From: Microbacterium sp. Root553
GTDB taxonomy: Bacteria > Actinomycetota > Actinomycetes > Actinomycetales > Microbacteriaceae
Length of the DNA: 64,000 nucleotides
Direction of reading: 5' to 3'
Assembly (NCBI RefSeq): GCF_001426995.1
Contig: NZ_LMFY01000001.1
Coordinates: forward strand, 1-64,000
Both the position numbers and the translations under genes were made by a program. The notes under the pieces were generated by a model. The model did no database searches. It was not told the DNA's origin and worked only from the letters and a program-made list of their open reading frames with translations. This document shows positions 45,168 through 52,454 of this stretch, in pieces (the first letter of the stretch is position 1; every line of letters starts with the position of its first letter).

Positions 45168-45542
45168 TCAGCCGCTGTAGTCCGGCAGCTCCTGCAGCGT
45201 CCAGGTGTTGCCGTCGGGGTCGTCGAACGTCACGAACCGGCCCCAGTCCAGGTCGTCCACACCGCTCGCCTCGACGCCGACACCGCGCAGGTGCGCGAGC
45301 GCCTCGTCGGCATCCGGCACCACGACCTGGATCGTGTTCTGCTGGCCCGGCTCGAGTGCGATCCCGAGACCCGTGCCGAATGCGATCGAGCACGCGGAGC
45401 CCGGCGGCGTCATCTGCACGAAGCGCAGACCCTCGACAGGCGTCTGGTCGTGGTCGGCGGTGAAGCCGATCTTCACGTAGAAGTCCTTCGCCCTGTCGAC
45501 ATCCGTCACCGGCACGAAGATGAGTTCGATCTTCCAGTCCAT
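45168..45542 (-). CDS. VOC/glyoxalase-like protein
   Basis: A 124-residue single VOC domain: IELIFVPVTDVDRAKDFYVK at the start and FDDPDGNTWTLQEL at the end, the usual paired half-motifs of glyoxalase/bleomycin-resistance proteins. AGGAGG precedes the ATG at 45542. It could bind a metal and act on a small organic compound, but the specific role is unknown. Convergent with the small lipoprotein gene. Confidence 0.85.
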   Translation of the reverse strand: MDWKIELIFVPVTDVDRAKDFYVKIGFTADHDQTPVEGLRFVQMTPPGSACSIAFGTGLGIALEPGQQNTIQVVVPDADEALAHLRGVGVEASGVDDLDWGRFVTFDDPDGNTWTLQELPDYSG

Positions 45543-45654
45543 CGCGCACTCCTCCTGGTGGGCACCGTCGACCCATCCGCGTTCACGGTACGCCGCACCA
45601 CTGACATCCCGCCAGGCCGAGTCACGCCTGCAGACGGACGTGCGGCGACGCCCC

Positions 45655-46287
45655 TCAGATCCACCCCTTGTCGAGGGCGATCCGCACCGCCTGCGCCCGA
45701 TTCGCCGCGCCGGTCTTCCCGATCGCCGAGGAGAGATGATTGCGCACGGTTCCCGCCGAGAGGAACACCTCGGCGGCGATCGCCGCGGCCGAGCGCCCGT
45801 CCGCCGCGAGCCGCAGAACCTGCCGTTCCCGGTCGCTCAACGGATTCGCACCGTCGAACAGGCTGTCGGCGGCGAGCACGGGATCCAGCACCCGAAGTCC
45901 CGATCGCACCCGGCGGACGGCCTCGGCGAGCTGCTCGGCAGGGGTGTCCTTGACGATGAACCCGCTCGCGCCCGCGTCCAGTGCTGCGCGCAGGTACCCG
46001 GGGCGCGCGAATGTCGTCACGACGAGCACCCGCGTCGCCGGACTCGTCTCACGGATCCGATGCGTCGCTTCGATGCCGTCCATGCCCGGCATCTGGATGT
46101 CCATCAGACACACGTCCGGCCGCAGCTCCCCCGCACGCTGCACCGCTTCGGCCCCATCGGACGCCATTCCGACGACGGTGAGGTCGGATTCGAGGTCGAG
46201 GAGAGCCCCGAGCGCACCCCGCACGAGCGCCTGGTCGTCGGCGATCAGGAGGCGGATCCCCCCGCCGGCATCCGAGGCGCTCACCAC
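45655..46287 (-). CDS. NarL/DesR-family response regulator
   Basis: A 210-residue regulator. The receiver domain has the acidic pair in LIADDQ, phospho-acceptor Asp63 in DVCLMDIQMPGMDGIE, and the conserved Lys in FIVKDTP. The C-terminal LuxR-type HTH begins NPLSDRERQVLRLAADGRSA. It overlaps the sensor kinase gene by 7 bp, so the two form a pair. Its likely target is the 20-bp palindrome upstream of the ABC transporter genes. Confidence 0.9.
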   Translation of the reverse strand: MVSASDAGGGIRLLIADDQALVRGALGALLDLESDLTVVGMASDGAEAVQRAGELRPDVCLMDIQMPGMDGIEATHRIRETSPATRVLVVTTFARPGYLRAALDAGASGFIVKDTPAEQLAEAVRRVRSGLRVLDPVLAADSLFDGANPLSDRERQVLRLAADGRSAAAIAAEVFLSAGTVRNHLSSAIGKTGAANRAQAVRIALDKGWI

Positions 46288-47531
46288 GTCAGCTCCACGC
46301 GCGTCCCGGTGCCGCCCGCGGCATCGGCGGCACCGAGCGCGAGGGCCGCACCGGCCGCTGCCGCCCGGTCGCGCATACCGCGCACGCCGTTTCCCTCATC
46401 AGCGCCGCCACGCGCCCTCGCGCCGATGCCCACGCCGTCGTCTTCGAGCACCATCCGACCCGGCGACAGCTGCACTCGCACCGTGCGCGCCCGCGAGTGC
46501 CGGAGGGTGTTGGTCGTGGCCTCCCGCAGGATCCAGCTCGCGGTGATCGCCTGCACCGGCGACAGCGCGCCGGGCTCCCCCTCGATCTGCATCTCGATGT
46601 CCGCCGCACGGAACGAGTCCCGCGAGGAGGCCAGCTGCTCCACGAGTGTGGTCGTCCGTGCCCCCGACACGGTCGAACGAACGCCGGCGATCGCTTCCGC
46701 CGTGAGCCGCTCGATATCGGCCAGCTCGGCCTTCGCGCGCTCGGGGTCGGAGTCCATGAGCCGACGCACCAGCTGCGCCTTGAGGCCGACCACCGTCAGC
46801 GAATGTCCGATCAGATCGTGCACATCGCGAGCCAGGGCTTCGCGCCCCTCGCTGGTCGCCAGCTCGAGACCGAGCCGCTCCGCCTCGGCGGAGCGCAGGA
46901 CGAGCCACGTGGACACGGTGTTCACCACACCGAGCAGCGCGACGATCGCCAGCACCGACAGATAACTCATTCCCCCCGGCAGCACGAACACGCAGACGGC
47001 CGTGAGTGCGACCGCCGCGACGGTCGTGATCCAATGCCAGATCCGCGTCAGTCCGTAGGAGGCGAAGGACATGATGAACGGCAGGAAGCTGAGCGCGGAT
47101 CCGCCCTCCGCCGGCACCGAGATCAGGACGCAGAGAATCAGGGCGATGAACGTGAGCCACTGACGCCTCGACGGCTTCCGCCCCAGCCCTCCTCCGCCGC
47201 GCATACCGTGCATGAAGCCTGTGACGTACAGCACGACGAAAGCCACGAGCGCGACCCACCCGGTCACGACCCACGCGAGCTGTGCCTCGGACCGCACCAG
47301 CGCGATGACCGGATACACGAGGAAGACGAGCCAGATCACGGCCATCAGCCAGCCGAACCGCGCCCACGGATCCTTCCCAGCGGCGGGGGCCCGCCTGGCA
47401 CCGGGCGCCGCCCATGCTGCCGGCGGCGCACCCGCGGCGGCGAACCGGGCTGTGTCGCGAGCCGCGCCTCGAGCCGCATCGCGAGAGACCTCGGGCGCCT
47501 CCGAGGTCTCTCGCTTCGATGGTTGCGTCAT
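46281..47531 (-). CDS. DesK/NarX-type sensor histidine kinase
   Basis: A 416-residue membrane kinase. After a Pro/Ala-rich cytoplasmic N-terminus there are about five or six hydrophobic helices (about 60-200). The HisKA_3 dimerisation box is EGREALARDVHDLIGHSLTV with the phospho-His in ARDVHDLIGH, and the ATPase domain has the N box in LREATTNTLRHS and G boxes EDDGVGIG and GGTGTRVEL. TAGGTT lies six bases before the ATG at 47531, so a leaderless message is possible besides read-through from the ABC genes. The signal is unknown, possibly membrane state or a toxic compound. Confidence 0.88.
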   Translation of the reverse strand: MTQPSKRETSEAPEVSRDAARGAARDTARFAAAGAPPAAWAAPGARRAPAAGKDPWARFGWLMAVIWLVFLVYPVIALVRSEAQLAWVVTGWVALVAFVVLYVTGFMHGMRGGGGLGRKPSRRQWLTFIALILCVLISVPAEGGSALSFLPFIMSFASYGLTRIWHWITTVAAVALTAVCVFVLPGGMSYLSVLAIVALLGVVNTVSTWLVLRSAEAERLGLELATSEGREALARDVHDLIGHSLTVVGLKAQLVRRLMDSDPERAKAELADIERLTAEAIAGVRSTVSGARTTTLVEQLASSRDSFRAADIEMQIEGEPGALSPVQAITASWILREATTNTLRHSRARTVRVQLSPGRMVLEDDGVGIGARARGGADEGNGVRGMRDRAAAAGAALALGAADAAGGTGTRVELTW

Positions 47532-47537
47532 CCGTCC

Positions 47538-47543
47538 AACCTA
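47538..47543 (-). promoter_or_regulatory. -10 element of the leaderless sensor kinase gene
   Basis: TAGGTT on the minus strand ends six bases before the ATG at 47531; the same hexamer and spacing precede the GH20 gene at 63290. Confidence 0.45.
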
Positions 47544-47559
47544 CTGTCGTCGTCCGCGG

Positions 47560-48315
47560 CTACTGCCGCGCCCGAGAGCGCTTCATTCCCATCATCACCA
47601 GCACCGCGAAGAGCGCGAGCCAGACGGCGACGTTGAGGAACAGCATCCACAGCTGATCGGTCTGCCCGGTCGTGAGCACTCCGTCGGTGAGGGGCCACCG
47701 GGCGAGCGCCACGAAGCCGTAGAGCGGCGTGAATCGTGCGATGTCGAGCATGACCCCGTCGAGCGGCATGAACACGTTGCCGAAGAACGCGAAGAACGTC
47801 ATCGTGATCGAGGCGAGCGCCGCCGCCGAATCCGAGCTGAAGAACAGCCCGACGCCGAGCCCGTACAGTCCGTACATCAGGCCGAGCCCGAGGACGATCG
47901 CCGCCGTCGCACCCCACCGCCACAGGTCGTCGACGCGGGCTCCGGTCATCATTCCTGCTGTGCAGACCGCCACCAGCGCCAGAGCTGCGAAGGCGACGGA
48001 GGTGAGCAGTTTCGTCATGGCGTAGCCGAGCGTGGTCATCGGTGTCATCGCGAGCTGACGTCCCCAGCCCTGCTTCGCCTCGGTCGCTGCCAGCGAGGTC
48101 AGCGAACTCATCGCGACGGCCGTGCCGTACGCCGCCATCGAGGTCATCACGTAGAAGGAGACGTTCCCGTTGCCGGCCGACTGCGTGCCATAGCCCATGC
48201 CGGCACCGAACAGGAGGTACATCGCGACCGGCATGGCCAGCGTGAACGCGAGCGTGTAGGGGTTGCGCAACTGGCGGACGCCTTCGATGCGCAGCATGGT
48301 GGGTGAGACGAGCAT
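47560..48315 (-). CDS. ABC-2 type transporter permease
   Basis: A 251-residue permease with about six transmembrane helices of the ABC-2 export type (NPYTLAFTLAMPVAMYLLFG, ... FFGNVFMPLDGVMLDIARFTP). It should work with the ATPase encoded immediately upstream (one base between stop and start) to export a drug, lipid or peptide. Part of the ABC-TCS operon. Confidence 0.88.
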   Translation of the reverse strand: MLVSPTMLRIEGVRQLRNPYTLAFTLAMPVAMYLLFGAGMGYGTQSAGNGNVSFYVMTSMAAYGTAVAMSSLTSLAATEAKQGWGRQLAMTPMTTLGYAMTKLLTSVAFAALALVAVCTAGMMTGARVDDLWRWGATAAIVLGLGLMYGLYGLGVGLFFSSDSAAALASITMTFFAFFGNVFMPLDGVMLDIARFTPLYGFVALARWPLTDGVLTTGQTDQLWMLFLNVAVWLALFAVLVMMGMKRSRARQ

Positions 48316-48316
48316 G

Positions 48317-49309
48317 TCAGTCCTCCGTCAGAGCGGTGAAGGCGGTTTCGAGCGTGGGGGCGGCGATCTCGAGATCGTGAGCGCCTGCATCGAGCAGCAT
48401 CCGGGCGGCGGCATCCGAATCGGTGGTCCGCAGGCTGAGCCGATCGCCGTCGATCCGCAGATCGATGACGCCGTCGGTCGCGCGGAGCATCGCGACGAGA
48501 TCCTCGGATGCCGCGTCCACCGTCGCCGAGACGGTGCGCTCGCCCAGGCTGGCGCGCAGGAGCGCCGTCGGCGCGTCCGCGACGACCGTGCCGCGATGCA
48601 TCACGACGGTCCGGCGGGCGAACTGCTCCGCCTCCTCCAGGTAGTGGGTGGCGAAGATGATGGTCCGCCCCGCGTCAGCATCAGCGCGCATCGCGTCCCA
48701 GAAGTGCCGGCGGGCGGTGACGTCCATGCCTGCGGTCGGCTCGTCGAGCACGAGGATGTCGGGGTCCGACACCATCGCGAGGGCGAACTTCACCCGCTGC
48801 TGCTCACCGCCGGAGCACTTCGACACCCGACGGCGTGCGAGGCGGACGAGGTCGGCTCGCGCCATGACGTCATCCACTCGACCGAGAGCATCGGTACCGT
48901 ACAGCGACGCGATGAGGCGCACCGTCTCCCCGACGGTCAGGTCTCCGAGCAGCCCGCCGGTCTGCAGCACCGCGCCGATCGCGCCCGTCGACGTCGCCCG
49001 CTCGGGTGTGACACCGAGGACTCGCACGGTGCCGCTGCTGGGCTCGGTGAGTCCGAGCAGCATGTCGAGCGTCGTCGTCTTGCCTGCGCCGTTCGGCCCC
49101 AGCAGGGCGACGACCTCGCCGCGCCGGACGGAGAGGTCCACCCGGTCGACGGCCTGCACGCGACGGTCGCCGGTGCCGAAGTGCCGCTCGACGGCCCGCA
49201 GTTCGAGCACGACAGCGCCTTCGATCAGGGAAGCCTCATCGGGCAGGGCAGTGGAGGCCGGTCGCGGGGGGACCCGCGTCGCCGATCTTTCCACGGAAGA
49301 GTTGTTCAT
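48317..49309 (-). CDS. ABC transporter ATP-binding protein
   Basis: A 330-residue ATPase. Walker A is LLGPNGAGKTTTLDML, the signature is CSGGEQQRVKFALAM, and Walker B is DILVLDEPTAGMDVTARRHF. The C-terminal 80 residues (LGERTVSATVDAAS...) are the extra domain common in DrrA-like exporters. GGAGA precedes the ATG. It is the first gene of the exporter/two-component operon. Confidence 0.92.
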   Translation of the reverse strand: MNNSSVERSATRVPPRPASTALPDEASLIEGAVVLELRAVERHFGTGDRRVQAVDRVDLSVRRGEVVALLGPNGAGKTTTLDMLLGLTEPSSGTVRVLGVTPERATSTGAIGAVLQTGGLLGDLTVGETVRLIASLYGTDALGRVDDVMARADLVRLARRRVSKCSGGEQQRVKFALAMVSDPDILVLDEPTAGMDVTARRHFWDAMRADADAGRTIIFATHYLEEAEQFARRTVVMHRGTVVADAPTALLRASLGERTVSATVDAASEDLVAMLRATDGVIDLRIDGDRLSLRTTDSDAAARMLLDAGAHDLEIAAPTLETAFTALTED

Positions 49310-49351
49310 GTCTCCAGCCTCGTCGGGCGACGAGGATCCGGCCGGAGGGCG

Positions 49352-49384
49352 GTGTCATCTCCTCGGCATGACACGTGTCATGCC
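49352..49384. promoter_or_regulatory. perfect 20-bp palindrome with an extra half-site before the ABC operon
   Basis: GGCATGACAC (49365-49374) is followed directly by its exact complement (49375-49384). A further GTGTCAT at 49352-49358 pairs with ATGACAC at 49368-49374. The site lies 56 bp from the ATPase start. It is a likely binding site for the operon's own response regulator. Confidence 0.6.
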
Positions 49385-49392
49385 GGATGTCC

Positions 49393-51264
49393 TCACCGGA
49401 CCGTCACCAGCGCCCCGTCGAAGAAGGCGGCCAGCTCGTCGACCCCGTCGAGCGGCAGGATCGCCGCGACGTACTGGTCCGGCCGCACCACCACGACCAC
49501 GCCGTCCCGCGACAGCTCACGCGCCGCGAAGATGTCGGTCTCCGTCCACTTCGAGGGTCCTGCCGCGTAGACCTTCTCCCAGTCGGTGAGCCCGAGCGGG
49601 CCGGTCTGAGGCTGGAAGAGCGCGGGGGCGGACGTGACCTCGACCTGCTCGTACGGCTGCTGGTAGATCGCCTTGACATCGAACACCGCGTCCTCGTCGG
49701 CGCCCTCGGGAGTGAAGCGCGCGAGCACCGGGGCCGCCTCCGCGGCCCACGCCGCGAGCGTCGACGCCTCCCGTCCGCCGAACGCGTACACGCGCCACCG
49801 CCCGTCGGCCCTGGCGTGATGCCCGAGGTGCACGACGTTCCCGTCGCCCACGCGCACGACCTCTGCGGACTTGAAGCGCTTGCCGAGCGGGAAGCCCGCC
49901 GCGAGCGCCTGGTGCGCGTCTGTGCCGGTGATCATCGACGAGGTGTACTGCGTCATGAAACCGGAGGGGAACTCCGCCGTGGCGAGGTAGTAGGTCGCCA
50001 GATCGCCGGGGTCGGTGATCTCCGAGGGCTTGCGGGCCATCAGCGTCGACCACTCGCGGTCGAAGTCGATCAGCTGCTGCGCGACCGGTCGACGCTCGGC
50101 CCCGTACGTGCTGAGCAGCGTCTCGGGGGCGCGTCCGGAGAGGACCGACCCGAGCTTCCAGCCGAGGTTGAAGCCGTCCTGCATCGAGACGTTCATCCCC
50201 TGCCCGGCCTTGGCGCTGTGGGTGTGGCAGGCGTCGCCGGTGAGGAAGACGCGAGGCGTCCGATCCGAGCCGTCGGCGACGTCGTCGAAACCGTCGGTCA
50301 CGCGGTGGCCGACCTCGTAGACGCTGTGCCAGGCGACCTCCTTCACATCCAGCGTGTACGGGCTGAGGATCGCGTTCGCCCGGCGGATGATCTCCTCGAC
50401 CGGCGTCTGCCGCACGCGGTGGTCGTCGTCGTCGGCGACCTCCCCGAGATCGATGTACATCCGGCTGAGGTAGCCGCCCTCGCGCGGGATGTGCAGGATG
50501 TTCCCCGCCTCGGAGTTGATGGCGCATTTGGTGCGCCAGTCGGGGAAGTCGGTGTTCACGAGCACATCCATGACCCCCCACGCGTGCGCCGCGCTGGCGC
50601 CCACATGCATGCGGCCGATCGCCTGACGCACGCCGCTGCGCGCGCCGTCGCAGCCCACCACGTACTTCGCGCGCAGAGTGCGCTCCTCGCCCGCGCGCTC
50701 GCCCGTGACGTATCGCACGGCGACCTCGACCGGATACGCGCCCTCGTCGTGGATCGTCAGCCCCGCGAACTCGACGCCGTAGTCGGGAGCGATGCGTCCC
50801 GGCCCGTGCGCTGCGGCCTCGGCGAAGTAGTCGAGCACGCGCGCCTGATTCACGATCAGATGCGGGAACTCGCAGATGTCGTAGGCGTAGTCGGCCGTGC
50901 GCGACGTGCGGACGATCTCGCCGGGGTTCTCGGGGTCGGGACCCCAGAAGTTCATCCAGCCGATGTTGTACGCCTCGGCGATGATGCGCTCGGCGAAGCC
51001 GAACGCCTGGAAGGTCTCGACGCTGCGCGGCTGGATGCCGTCGGCCTGCCCCAGCACGAGGCGTCCGTCGCGCTTCTCGATGATGCGGGTGGTCACGTCG
51101 GGGTACTGCGACATCTGCGCGGCGAGCAGCATCCCGGCGGGTCCCGAGCCGACGATGAGCACATCGATCTCGTCGGGGAGATCGGCCGGGCGGGCGTCGC
51201 CGGTGCCCGCGGCATCCTTCACCCTCGGGTCTCCGGAGACATAGCCGTGGTGGTGGAACTGCAT
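49393..51264 (-). CDS. FAD-dependent aromatic monooxygenase of the phenol hydroxylase family
   Basis: A 623-residue class A flavoprotein monooxygenase. FAD motif VLIVGSGPAGMLLAAQ (about 36-51), NADPH/FAD motif VVGCDGARSGVRQ, ribityl motif FLTGDACHTHSAKAGQGMN, and a C-terminal thioredoxin-like dimerisation domain. It resembles 3-hydroxybenzoate 4-monooxygenase in length and order. Located beside the homoprotocatechuate genes and divergent from IclR, it may hydroxylate a hydroxyphenylacetate to homoprotocatechuate; this is inference. The ATG at 51264 has AGGAAT upstream. Confidence 0.85.
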   Translation of the reverse strand: MQFHHHGYVSGDPRVKDAAGTGDARPADLPDEIDVLIVGSGPAGMLLAAQMSQYPDVTTRIIEKRDGRLVLGQADGIQPRSVETFQAFGFAERIIAEAYNIGWMNFWGPDPENPGEIVRTSRTADYAYDICEFPHLIVNQARVLDYFAEAAAHGPGRIAPDYGVEFAGLTIHDEGAYPVEVAVRYVTGERAGEERTLRAKYVVGCDGARSGVRQAIGRMHVGASAAHAWGVMDVLVNTDFPDWRTKCAINSEAGNILHIPREGGYLSRMYIDLGEVADDDDHRVRQTPVEEIIRRANAILSPYTLDVKEVAWHSVYEVGHRVTDGFDDVADGSDRTPRVFLTGDACHTHSAKAGQGMNVSMQDGFNLGWKLGSVLSGRAPETLLSTYGAERRPVAQQLIDFDREWSTLMARKPSEITDPGDLATYYLATAEFPSGFMTQYTSSMITGTDAHQALAAGFPLGKRFKSAEVVRVGDGNVVHLGHHARADGRWRVYAFGGREASTLAAWAAEAAPVLARFTPEGADEDAVFDVKAIYQQPYEQVEVTSAPALFQPQTGPLGLTDWEKVYAAGPSKWTETDIFAARELSRDGVVVVVRPDQYVAAILPLDGVDELAAFFDGALVTVR

Positions 51265-51317
51265 CGTCGTCGATTCCTTCCGGACGTCACTGTCGGGTGT
51301 TGCACTCTCGTGCGACG

Positions 51318-51354
51318 TGTTCTATATTCGAACACATAGTTCTACTATTGAACA
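51318..51354. promoter_or_regulatory. two tandem operators in the monooxygenase/iclR intergenic region
   Basis: TGTTC-N7-GAACA (51318-51334) and AGTTC-N7-GAACA (51338-51354) have centres 20 bp apart, about two helical turns. AT-rich spacers suggest overlapping divergent promoters. IclR proteins commonly bind such paired sites. Confidence 0.65.
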
Positions 51355-51415
51355 CAGCTTAGGGACGCCCGTCCCGAAGCGCAAGGAACGCACGGCCATA
51401 CGAGGGAGCACACGA

Positions 51416-52117
51416 ATGCCCGACGGCACCCCCGCCTCGCAGACCCTCAGCCGCGGCATCCGCATCCTCGAGGTGCTCGCCGACGCCAGAGCGCCGCTCA
51501 CGATCGACGAGATCGCCGTCGCGCTGGGAGTGCACCGCTCGATCGCCTACCGACTGCTGCGCACGCTGGAGGACCACCGACTCGTCGGGCGCGACGGCTC
51601 GGGCGCCGTCACCCTCGGCCCCCGGATGGCCGCGCTCGCAGCCGGGGTCGCGCACGACCTCCAGGCCGAGGCCCTGCCCGAGCTCACCGCGATCGCGAAC
51701 GAGCTGGGCATGACCTGCTTCCTCGCGGTGCTCGACGGCGACGACTGCATCACCCTGGCCAGCGTCGAACCGCGACATGCGATCGCGAGCGTCGCCCAGA
51801 GACCGGGAGCACGGCATGCGGTCATCGTGGGCGCACCGGGCAAGGCCATCCTCGCGCAGCTGCCCGCCGCAGATTGGCCGGATGCTGCGGGCGGAGCGCT
51901 GCGCGCCGAGGTCGACGATGCCAGAGCACGCGGCTACGCGACCAGCCACGACGAGGTCATCCCCACCGTGCAGGCCGTCGCCGTGCCTCTCATGCTGCGC
52001 GGACAGCGCCCCGCCGCGATCGCGGTGGTGCATGTCGCGACCGATCACGACGACGCCGAGATCGCGGCGAGGCTCGCGCGCTCGGCATCCGCGATCCGCG
52101 ACGCCCTCGAGGGCTGA
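51416..52117 (+). CDS. IclR-family transcriptional regulator
   Basis: A 233-residue IclR regulator: N-terminal winged helix (QTLSRGIRILEVLADARAPL, IAVALGVHRSIAYRLLRTLE) and a C-terminal GAF-like effector domain (LASVEPRHAIASVAQRPGAR, GAPGKAILAQLP). GAGGGAG precedes the ATG at 51416. It diverges from the monooxygenase gene and probably controls it through the two intergenic palindromes, and possibly the hpa genes. A strong hairpin follows it. Confidence 0.88.
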   Translation: MPDGTPASQTLSRGIRILEVLADARAPLTIDEIAVALGVHRSIAYRLLRTLEDHRLVGRDGSGAVTLGPRMAALAAGVAHDLQAEALPELTAIANELGMTCFLAVLDGDDCITLASVEPRHAIASVAQRPGARHAVIVGAPGKAILAQLPAADWPDAAGGALRAEVDDARARGYATSHDEVIPTVQAVAVPLMLRGQRPAAIAVVHVATDHDDAEIAARLARSASAIRDALEG

Positions 52118-52128
52118 GCGCCGCGCGC

Positions 52129-52164
52129 GTGAGCGCACACCCGCGACGGCGGGCGTGCACTCAC
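52129..52164. terminator. hairpin terminator after iclR
   Basis: GTGAGCGCACACCCGC (52129-52144), loop GACG, then GCGGGCGTGCACTCAC: 14 of 16 positions pair. It separates iclR from the convergent transporter remnant. Confidence 0.6.
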
Positions 52165-52184
52165 GGCACGGTGTGAGACCGCTG

Positions 52185-52390
52185 TCAGGCCCTGGCGAGA
52201 CCCCGCACGGGGTTGACCGACTGCTCCTCCTCGTGGTCGGGTCCGAGCGGGATTCCGGACCGGTCGCGCAGCAGCAGCGTGGCCACGAGCCCGAGTCCCG
52301 TCATTCCTGCGAGGCACCAGGTGACGGCCTGGGTCGAGCCGGTGGCCCGCATGATCGCCGTCGAGGGGGTCGAGTGCTTGCCGAGGGATG
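52185..52390 (-). pseudogene. 3' remnant of an MHS-family transporter gene
   Basis: Reading leftwards to the stop at 52185, the frame encodes ATGSTQAVTWCLAGMTGLGL then VATLLLRDRSGIPLGPDHEE, a last transmembrane helix and hydrophilic tail like those of MHS aromatic-acid transporters. Homology appears to begin around SLGKHSTPSTA, and upstream sequence is the hpaG promoter and gene, so the rest has been deleted. About 65 codons remain and no start is present. Confidence 0.6.
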
Positions 52391-52407
52391 CGGAGATAAT
52401 ATATGAT
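52378..52407 (+). promoter_or_regulatory. promoter of the hpaG-led operon
   Basis: TTGCCG (52378-52383) and TATGAT (52402-52407) are separated by 18 bp, in an AT-rich patch (ATAATATATGATTTCGAAT) that stands out from the high-GC surroundings. A GntR or IclR operator could overlap it. Confidence 0.5.
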
Positions 52408-52454
52408 TTCGAATACGACGCACAAGGCGTCGACCCAGCGCGAGGAGGCGCCCC

